Assembly: GCF_051967575.1 (NCBI RefSeq)
Contig: NZ_JBQCJW010000037.1
Span: forward strand, 1-38,125
DNA from: Solibacillus silvestris_B
Lineage (GTDB): Bacteria; Bacillota; Bacilli; Bacillales_A; Planococcaceae
DNA length: 38,125 nt
Direction: 5' to 3'
This document shows positions 32,511-38,125 of this stretch, piece by piece (the stretch's first letter is position 1; each line of letters starts with the position of its first letter). The notes beneath the pieces were generated by a model. That model saw only the letters and a program-made list of their open reading frames with translations. It searched no databases and had not been told where the DNA came from. Made by a program: the position numbers and the translations under genes.

Positions 32511-33857
32511 ATGGAGAAGAGTAAAGGACAGTGGTCAAGTAAGTTAGGGTTTGTATTAGCGTCGGCTGGTGCGGCGATTGGGCTCGGGGCGATATGGAAA
32601 ATGCCGTATGTAGCCGGTCAAAGTGGAGGCGGCGCTTTCTTTTTAATTTTTGTGCTCCTGACATTAATAATTGGATTGCCGATGCTTTTATCGGAATATA
32701 TTATCGGGCGGGCAACACAGAAAGAAGCCGTCACCGCCTATAAAGTGCTGGCGCCGAATACGAAAGCCTGGGCATGGATCGGGAAGCTTGGCATTATCGG
32801 GTGTTTCTTATTGCTATCGTTTTACAGTGTTGTAGGCGGCTGGATTTTTGTATATAGCGGGGTTTCTGTTGCAGGTAATGTCATTGCACCGGACGTTGAT
32901 CCGAGAGCCTTCTTCGAACAAGTGACCGGCACGCCATGGATTGCGCTTGTAGGCTTGGCATTATTCACGGTTGCAAACGTGATCGTCATCGCACTAGGTG
33001 TTCAAAACGGCATTGAAAAAGCGAATAAATTTATGATGCCGCTTTTATTTATTATGTTCTTTATACTAGTTATACGTGCTGTTACATTGGATGGTGCGAT
33101 GGAAGGGATTAAATTTTTTTTATATCCTGACTTTTCGAACATTACCGGTGAATCGATTTTATATGCATTGGGACAATCATTTTTTGCGCTTGCCGTTGGA
33201 TTTTCTTGTTTAGTTACATATAGTTCCTATTTGAAGAAAGATGTCAGCTTACCGAATTCGGCAGGTTCAGTTGTTGGCCTAAGCATTTTCGTTTCATTTT
33301 TAGCAGGCTTGGCGATTTTCCCGGTCGTCTTTGCATTTGATATGGAAGTGGCAAGCGGGCCGCCATTATTATTTATGGTGTTGCCTGCAGCGTTTTCGCA
33401 AATGCCGTTTGGCGAACTGTTTTTAGCGATGTTTTTGATTCTGTTTTTATTTGCGACATTAACATCATCATTTAGTATGTATGAAATTATTGTTGCAGCA
33501 ATTATTGAAAAATGGAGCATTAGCCGCTCGCAAATTACTATCATTATCGGTGTACTTGTGTTTATCGCTTCAATTCCATCGACATTGACGTACAGTTCAT
33601 TAGGGAATGTATCGATTTTGGGACGAAATATTTTTGATTTTACCGATTTTGTCGTATCGAATGTCATTTTACCGATCGGCAACTTGCTTATTGCGGTTTT
33701 CATTATGCATATTGTGGATAAAAATCTTGTGAAAAACGAGCTGTTGCAAGGAAGTAAAATGGGTGAAGGTTTTTACAAAACGTACCGCTTATTAATGACC
33801 TTCGTTGTACCGACAGTTATTTTCGTCGTACTTGCATATTTAGTCATTCAGTATTAG
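32511..33857 (+). CDS. Neurotransmitter:sodium symporter family transporter, probable tryptophan uptake
   Basis: Sodium-coupled amino acid symporter of the LeuT/TnaT family, 448 residues with 11-12 membrane helices. The family start WSSKLGFVLASAGAAIGLGAIWKMPYVAGQSGGGAFF holds the sodium and substrate sites in the unwound first helix. Position inside kynU-kynA-kynB suggests tryptophan or kynurenine as substrate; this is inference. ATG 32511 is taken because GGAGTGAGA is upstream; ATG 32493 lies before that site. Confidence 0.85.
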   Translation: MEKSKGQWSSKLGFVLASAGAAIGLGAIWKMPYVAGQSGGGAFFLIFVLLTLIIGLPMLLSEYIIGRATQKEAVTAYKVLAPNTKAWAWIGKLGIIGCFLLLSFYSVVGGWIFVYSGVSVAGNVIAPDVDPRAFFEQVTGTPWIALVGLALFTVANVIVIALGVQNGIEKANKFMMPLLFIMFFILVIRAVTLDGAMEGIKFFLYPDFSNITGESILYALGQSFFALAVGFSCLVTYSSYLKKDVSLPNSAGSVVGLSIFVSFLAGLAIFPVVFAFDMEVASGPPLLFMVLPAAFSQMPFGELFLAMFLILFLFATLTSSFSMYEIIVAAIIEKWSISRSQITIIIGVLVFIASIPSTLTYSSLGNVSILGRNIFDFTDFVVSNVILPIGNLLIAVFIMHIVDKNLVKNELLQGSKMGEGFYKTYRLLMTFVVPTVIFVVLAYLVIQY

Positions 33858-33867
33858 GGGTGATTCC

Positions 33868-34485
33868 ATGTGGATTGATATTACACAGACGATGAAAAAC
33901 GGGATGCCGAACTGGCCGGGGGATACGCCGTTTTCCTTTGAAGTAGGGTATACGAAACAGCAGACGGGCTCGGTCAATATCGGGCGGATTACAACGTCTT
34001 TGCATACCGGGACACATGCAGATGCGCCGTTTCACTTTAATAGTGATGGTGGGACGATTGAGCAAATGGATGTCAACGTATATATCGGGGATTGTTATGT
34101 TGTGTGTTGTCGCGGGGAAGAAATTATTACAGAAAAATTGTTGTCGCCGGTTGATTTTCAAGGGGCAGAGCGTGTTATTTTGAAAACAGTTGACCAAATT
34201 TCCGTTGAATTTCCACAAGCGATCCCTGTTATCCATCCGAATGTAGCCCCTTTCCTAAAGGAGCGCGGTGTGATTTTGCTCGGTATTGACAACCCGTCAG
34301 TCGATCCGCTGGACAGTAAGGAAGTAGCTGCACACCATGCACTGTATGAAAATGGTGTTCATATTTTAGAAGGGTTGGATTTACGAGAGGTTACACCGGG
34401 TTTGTATGAACTCATTGCACTGCCGCTAAAAATCGAAGGCGCGGACGGAGCACCCGTGCGCGCGGTCATACGGAAAAAGCAATAA
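33868..34485 (+). CDS. kynB: Kynurenine formamidase (cyclase family)
   Basis: Metal-dependent hydrolase that removes formate from N-formylkynurenine. The 205 residues show the family motif HTGTHADAPFHF (about residues 49-60), GDCYVV, and the GIDNPSVDPLDSKE and HHALYENGVHILEGLDL blocks, all expected for bacterial KynB. GGGGTGATTCC lies upstream. Last gene of the kyn operon, followed by a terminator. Function completes the route from tryptophan to anthranilate. Confidence 0.94.
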   Translation: MWIDITQTMKNGMPNWPGDTPFSFEVGYTKQQTGSVNIGRITTSLHTGTHADAPFHFNSDGGTIEQMDVNVYIGDCYVVCCRGEEIITEKLLSPVDFQGAERVILKTVDQISVEFPQAIPVIHPNVAPFLKERGVILLGIDNPSVDPLDSKEVAAHHALYENGVHILEGLDLREVTPGLYELIALPLKIEGADGAPVRAVIRKKQ

Positions 34486-34490
34486 AACAA

Positions 34491-34527
34491 AAAGAAGCTC
34501 GCGAATAAACTTCGCGGAGCTTCTTTA
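34491..34527 (+). terminator. Terminator of the kyn operon
   Basis: AAAGAAGCTC and GCG pair with CGC and GAGCTTCTTT with one bulged G. Confidence 0.88.
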
Positions 34528-34584
34528 ATATTATGTGAAAATAATACTATTATGGAAAAATTTTCTCGTATGGTCAAAACTGCA

Positions 34585-34613
34585 TTGAATTGTTCATATA
34601 TGAATTGTAATAT
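34585..34613 (+). promoter_or_regulatory. SigA-like promoter of the chemoreceptor gene
   Basis: TTGAAT (34585-34590), a 17-base spacer and TAATAT (34608-34613), about 50 bases before the start codon. It does not match the SigD consensus usual for chemotaxis genes. Confidence 0.6.
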
Positions 34614-34627
34614 AGATTTATAACATG

Positions 34628-34639
34628 TTAGACGTCTAA
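34628..34639. promoter_or_regulatory. Perfect palindrome in the chemoreceptor leader, possible operator
   Basis: TTAGACGTCTAA is a perfect 12-base palindrome just downstream of the expected transcription start. This is a position where TetR/MarR-type repressors often bind. No regulator is identified. Confidence 0.4.
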
Positions 34640-34664
34640 TCAAATATACCTAGGGGGAAAAAGT

Positions 34665-36146
34665 TTGAAAAAACGCAATGAAAAACTTAATTGGATTCAT
34701 CAATTAAATGTAATTATAACAGTTTTATTAGTCATATTGATTATGGCACCGCTCATTTATTCAAATGGATTTAATCAATCCATCCCTTATATTATAGCAG
34801 GAGCGAGTGTCATTGTTTTATCGATCATCAATTATTTCTTAAACATCCCGCTTTTTGCAAAGGGGTTAACCTTCGCGCTTGTCCCGGCACTTGTAACTAT
34901 TTTGCTGTTTTATCTTGATGGCTATGCGATCAACAAGCATTATATTATTTTTATTACATTTATTATGGCGGCGATGTATTTCAATGAACGATTGATTGCC
35001 ACATTTTTAACAGCTATTATTTGTTTTTATTTAGTATTATACATAGCAGTACCGGAAAATTTGCTAGGCCAAAATGCTAGTCTATCTTCATTTATTACAG
35101 TGTTTGTCATTATAAATGGCTGTAACTATATGCTGTATCGCTTAACGAAATGGGGCAATAAGCTAGTGCGGGATGCCCAAGCAAAAGAAAAAGAAGCGAA
35201 TGAGCTATTAGCAAATTTAACATCGATTTTAAACAAAATTGACGGTGGATCAGTTCAGCTTGCGCAAAATATTGCACATGTAAATGAAAATGTCCATACA
35301 TTGAATATTGCAAGCGAAACGATTTTGCAGTCCTCGAATCAAATGGCCACGGCGATTTACAGTGAAGCGGAAATGATTCAAAAAATTAATGAGCAAATGA
35401 TTTCAACACATAAGAATATGCTCCAAACGAAACAATCTTCCGAATTGACTGTAAAAGAATCGGACGAAGTGAAAAATGCTGTGGAGCAAAGCTGGAAGCA
35501 AGTGCATGAAGTGACAAGTGATATGGAAACATTGAGCGAATCAATCAATTTGACGACAGTGACTATTGACGATATGCAGGAAAGCTTGGCAAATGTCAAT
35601 AATCTTCTTAATGGCATTAAAGCAATCGCTGAGCAAACGAATTTATTATCATTAAATGCCTCTATTGAAGCCGCAAGAGCAGGTGAGCATGGGAAAGGGT
35701 TTGCAATCGTTGCAGAAGAAGTGAAAAAGCTTGCTGAAGAAAGCGCGAAAATCGCTGCAAATATAACAGGAGTCACACAACAGCTGCTCCATCGTGCAAC
35801 GACGGCTCAATTAAAAGTTTACGAAGGCAAGGATGCGGTCCATTCAAGCGTCGAAAATTTAAATAAAATTTCTATGGCCTTTGATGGGATTAAACAGTCA
35901 TTTAACGAAATCCAACGGAAATTATCGGATAATATGTCGACAATTACGAAAACGAGCGATATGGTAGGAGAGGCAATGAATCAAATAGAAGACCTGTCGG
36001 CAATATCTGAGGAAAATGCGGCAATGACCGAGGAAATCGCCACTTCTATTCACGAAGAACATGAAATGATGAAGGCTATTGCAAAGGCAAGCAAAGAACT
36101 GGAGCAACTGCAAAACGACTTAACGGCAATTACGAAGCTCCAATAA
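34665..36146 (+). CDS. Methyl-accepting chemotaxis protein with polytopic N terminus
   Basis: A 493-residue receptor. Residues 10-155 hold about six membrane helices with no large external sensor domain, and no HAMP domain is evident. The rest is a coiled-coil signalling domain whose hairpin tip is IAEQTNLLSLNASIEAARAGEHGKGFAIVAEE, the kinase-contact motif, split here only by quoting: IAEQTNLLSLNASIEAARAG then EHGKGFAIVAEEV. The polytopic input suggests sensing within the membrane or of small uncharged molecules. TTG 34665 has AGGGGG upstream. It is a single gene flanked by terminators. Confidence 0.9.
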   Translation: MKKRNEKLNWIHQLNVIITVLLVILIMAPLIYSNGFNQSIPYIIAGASVIVLSIINYFLNIPLFAKGLTFALVPALVTILLFYLDGYAINKHYIIFITFIMAAMYFNERLIATFLTAIICFYLVLYIAVPENLLGQNASLSSFITVFVIINGCNYMLYRLTKWGNKLVRDAQAKEKEANELLANLTSILNKIDGGSVQLAQNIAHVNENVHTLNIASETILQSSNQMATAIYSEAEMIQKINEQMISTHKNMLQTKQSSELTVKESDEVKNAVEQSWKQVHEVTSDMETLSESINLTTVTIDDMQESLANVNNLLNGIKAIAEQTNLLSLNASIEAARAGEHGKGFAIVAEEVKKLAEESAKIAANITGVTQQLLHRATTAQLKVYEGKDAVHSSVENLNKISMAFDGIKQSFNEIQRKLSDNMSTITKTSDMVGEAMNQIEDLSAISEENAAMTEEIATSIHEEHEMMKAIAKASKELEQLQNDLTAITKLQ

Positions 36147-36195
36147 TGTGGTTGCAAAAATCGTTTTCACGGAAATCTTAAATAAGTGTAATTGA

Positions 36196-36240
36196 AAAGT
36201 GGGGTGTCCTGAAAGCTATGTCAGGGCATTCCACTTTGTT
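36196..36240. terminator. Long bidirectional terminator hairpin
   Basis: A stem of about 17 pairs, AAAGTGG/CCACTTT outside and CCTGA/TCAGG inside with G-U pairs between. It separates the convergent chemoreceptor gene and the minus-strand exported protein gene. Confidence 0.8.
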
Positions 36241-36242
36241 TG

Positions 36243-36695
36243 CTATTCCACTTCAATGGCGATCGTATCTGTCACGTCGCCATTACTAAAGCGAGCCATA
36301 CTTGAAATGATATACGTTCCTTTTTCCGTTGGGGCATTAAACCGGGGTGAAGTGGCAATTTCCTTATAATCATAGTCTGTGAGCCATTGCTGTACGGAAA
36401 CGCTCGTCACATTTTGGCTGTACTGAAATTCCATCACTTCTCCTGGTTGTACTTTTACATATGACATTTTTTGATCCATAACGATTTCATGAGGGGCGGC
36501 TGTATCCACACAAATGCCTTCGCCGGCAGAATGCCAGCAATAGCTCCCGCGAACGGAATCGATTGTTTGTTCGTTCGTTACAACAGTCACTGCAGGAAGT
36601 TCAGCTGCTTCATTTTGCGCTAAATAATAGCGCCCGGCAATAATAAGGACAATAATGCCAATAATTACAAATAAGCGGTTTGCGTTTTTCATCAT
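36243..36695 (-). CDS. Membrane-anchored exported protein of unknown function
   Basis: A 150-residue protein with an N-terminal anchor (LFVIIGIIVLIIAGRYYL, about residues 8-25) and an external domain. The latter holds GSYCWHSAGEGICVD, two Cys that may form a disulfide, and a beta-rich end (GTYIISSMARFSNGDVT). I do not recognise the family. ATG 36695 is chosen because GAGGTG lies six bases upstream on the minus strand. The open frame extends further upstream without stop, into what appears to be a separate, broken membrane gene. Confidence 0.7.
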   Translation of the reverse strand: MMKNANRLFVIIGIIVLIIAGRYYLAQNEAAELPAVTVVTNEQTIDSVRGSYCWHSAGEGICVDTAAPHEIVMDQKMSYVKVQPGEVMEFQYSQNVTSVSVQQWLTDYDYKEIATSPRFNAPTEKGTYIISSMARFSNGDVTDTIAIEVE

Positions 36696-37054
36696 GGTGT
36701 TCACCTCATTGATTTTTCTGTAAAGCGCGTCGTTTTGCGCAAAGAAATATAGTGCTGAAAATAAAGTCAAATACATCAGAAGTCCGAATACGATTCCAAA
36801 GTTTTGGTCGATCATCGCACCCGTGAAAATCAAAAAATAACTTATAATAAAAAATACTGAAAATATCCTTTTTGTAACCGTAAATGAAATAGCATAACGG
36901 TAAACAAAAATATACTATGGATAAATGTATGATAAAGCAGTTCCCATGCTATAAGAAACTCTGTATGTATAATAAGGTTCAATAGACACAAACCAATACC
37001 TGTAAATGCGGTATCCTTTGCTTTAAAAAAGTAAAGGCCCAAAAATAGGAGCAC
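36696..37054 (-). pseudogene. Broken membrane protein gene
   Basis: Two hydrophobic, protein-like segments lie in different minus-strand frames: MLLFLGLYFFKAKDTAF with LIIHTEFLIAWELL (37054 to about 36905), and SVFFIISYFLIFTGAMID with FGIVFGLLMYLTLFSALYFF (about 36875 to 36740). Together they look like a three- or four-helix membrane protein disrupted by at least one frameshift near 36900. The second segment runs in frame into the next gene, suggesting its own stop codon was also lost. No start codon with ribosome binding site was found. Confidence 0.4.
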
Positions 37055-37114
37055 CGTGATTGTAAATCCATTTGTATAATTATCCGGCAGTATTAAATAA
37101 TAGATGTAAAAATC

Positions 37115-37152
37115 AAAAGCTATGCAAACAAGATTTTATTTGCATAGCTTTT
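37115..37152. terminator. Isolated strong hairpin
   Basis: AAAAGCTATGCAAA and TTTGCATAGCTTTT form a perfect 14-pair stem with a 10-base loop. No intact gene ends here on either strand, so its owner may have been lost. The remaining stretch to 37302 shows no gene. Confidence 0.7.
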
Positions 37153-37302
37153 ATTAATAAAATCATCCGCTTCGATGAAAATAGACATGCCTCTATCTAC
37201 ATCTTACTAAAAATTGAATTATAAGTCTATTTCTATTTTTTTAGCTATGCCATAATTAAGAGGCGCAAAATATTCATAACGTTATGAAGAATCGAGGAAA
37301 TG

Positions 37303-38043
37303 ATGAAGCAAAATATTTATGACAATGAACAGTTTTTCAAAGGCTACGAAGAAATTCGCAATCGGAAATTTAACTATAATAATTTACTGGAACGTCCAAA
37401 TTTTTTAGCACTAATACCGGATTTACATGGAAAAGTTATTTTGGATGTCGGCTGCGGAAAAGGTGATTTCGCCAATGATTGCATGGAAAAGGGGGCGCTT
37501 CAAGTTGACGGCATCGATATTTCCCGAAATATGATTGCCGCTGCAAAACGAAACTATAAAAAAGAGCGTCTCCATTTCCAGCAAGCGGCGATTGAAGATT
37601 TTGTATTAAGCGACAGACAGTATGACATTATATGCAGCTCATTGGTACTTCATTATGTGGCGGATTTCGAAGCAGTTATAGAAAAAATAAGCAATGCTAT
37701 GCGCCCAAATGGAATTTTCCTATTTTCGATCGAGCATCCAATTTCTACAGCGAATAAAGGGAAAGAACAATGGATAAAGGACGAAGCAGGGGAGCTTTCG
37801 CATTTTGTTGTTGACCGGTATCAGCATGAGGGGGAGCGCTCACAGCATTGGCTTGTCGACAATGTTGTCATGTATCACAGGTCGATGGCAACAATTGTGA
37901 ATACATTAATCGGCAGCAATTTGCAAATTGAAAAAATTATAGAGCCTGTGCCAACGAATGAAGCGATTGAATACTTGCCTACCCTGCAAAAAGAACATCG
38001 GCGCCCGTCATTTTTAATTATGCGTGCAAGGAAATCAAATTAA
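37303..38043 (+). CDS. Class I SAM-dependent methyltransferase
   Basis: A 246-residue soluble methyltransferase of the Methyltransf_11/25 type. Motif I is VILDVGCGKGDFAND (about residues 45-60), followed by the acidic residue VDGIDISRNMI, QQAAIEDF, the post-motif YDIICSSLVLHYVADFE and FLFSIEHP. The N-terminal IYDNEQFFKGYEEIRNRKFNYN segment is found in Bacillales homologues that methylate unknown small molecules. GAGGA lies before ATG 37303; an adjacent ATG at 37300 is also possible. Substrate unknown. Confidence 0.88.
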   Translation: MKQNIYDNEQFFKGYEEIRNRKFNYNNLLERPNFLALIPDLHGKVILDVGCGKGDFANDCMEKGALQVDGIDISRNMIAAAKRNYKKERLHFQQAAIEDFVLSDRQYDIICSSLVLHYVADFEAVIEKISNAMRPNGIFLFSIEHPISTANKGKEQWIKDEAGELSHFVVDRYQHEGERSQHWLVDNVVMYHRSMATIVNTLIGSNLQIEKIIEPVPTNEAIEYLPTLQKEHRRPSFLIMRARKSN

Positions 38044-38049
38044 AAGAAA

Positions 38050-38122
38050 GAGGCTGGGACATAAATAGTTCTGGTCCACACAAAAAAACGAAATGACGTC
38101 ATGTCATTTCGTTTTTTTGTGT
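38050..38122 (+). repeat. GAGGCTGGGACA-type intergenic element with a 20-pair terminator hairpin
   Basis: GAGGCTGGGACATAA (38050-38064) resembles a short intergenic motif common across Firmicutes. It is followed by a perfect 20-pair stem (38078-38097 with 38103-38122, loop GTCAT) containing a run of seven A on one side and seven T on the other. It can end transcription of the methyltransferase gene from the plus strand, and of anything beyond the window from the other. Confidence 0.75.
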
Positions 38123-38125
38123 ATG

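Noticed and set aside
33227..33703. 158-residue minus-strand open frame inside the symporter gene
   Set aside because: Antisense shadow of a clearly conserved membrane protein.

Overview
The window looks like a chromosomal segment of a low-GC Gram-positive bacterium of the order Bacillales, most likely Planococcaceae (Solibacillus/Lysinibacillus-like). The reasons are strong GGAGG-type ribosome binding sites, TTG/GTG starts, a B. subtilis yqg/yqh-like gene order (rpmG, yqgN, yqgQ, yqgS, yqgX, comG, gcv, yqhL, lipM), a complete set of Firmicute families, and U-tract hairpin terminators after nearly every transcription unit. No prophage, transposase or CRISPR array was seen.

Layout. 0-6 kb: ribosomal protein L33, 5-formyltetrahydrofolate cyclo-ligase, YqgQ, a possible small RNA, an LTA-synthase-family enzyme, two small membrane proteins, an MBL-fold hydrolase and an HTH regulator with a C-terminal Cys cluster. 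6-10 kb: the comG competence pseudopilus operon (comGA-GF, with a frameshifted comGG), preceded by a ComK-type AT box, then aroK. 10.6-16.5 kb: a tandem glycine riboswitch with terminator, gcvT-gcvPA-gcvPB, a membrane-anchored rhodanese, and the octanoyltransferase lipM, which supplies the lipoyl group that the glycine cleavage system needs. 16.6-19.9 kb: an adenosylcobalamin-dependent (class II) ribonucleotide reductase gene, nrdJ, behind two NrdR-like boxes. 20-22.2 kb: a DUF4085-like gene, an RNHCP-domain gene and two decayed genes. 22.3-23.2 kb: trhO. 23.3-28.5 kb: Pho boxes, pstS-pstC-pstA-pstB-phoU and an OmpR-type response regulator without its kinase. 28.6-30.2 kb: a small basic protein and an ECF sigma factor overlapping a membrane protein that is probably its anti-sigma factor. 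30.3-34.5 kb: a tryptophan-to-anthranilate operon kynU-kynA-transporter-kynB. 34.6-38.1 kb: a methyl-accepting chemotaxis protein, an exported protein of unknown function, a broken membrane gene, a SAM methyltransferase, and a strong terminal hairpin.

The most striking object is nrdJ. It is not a broken gene: two short ORF-less group I introns (278 and 291 nt) interrupt it. Each lies exactly between codons, directly after a Gly codon ending in U, and each ends in G. For both I could identify P1, P2 or P10, P3, P7, P8 and P9 pairings by eye. The first intron separates the presumed thiyl-radical Cys from the catalytic Glu (NPCG|EQPL), and the second splits the APTG|STGT motif. Removing both restores a single 855-residue reading frame. 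The introns differ in core architecture (one has a P7.1-type extension, the other does not), which suggests two independent insertions. Read naively, the gene would be annotated as three fragments.

Secondary points of interest are the comGG frameshift, a large inverted-repeat structure between comGG and aroK, an inverted set of Pho-like repeats facing away from pstS, and a perfect palindrome in the leader of the chemotaxis receptor gene.
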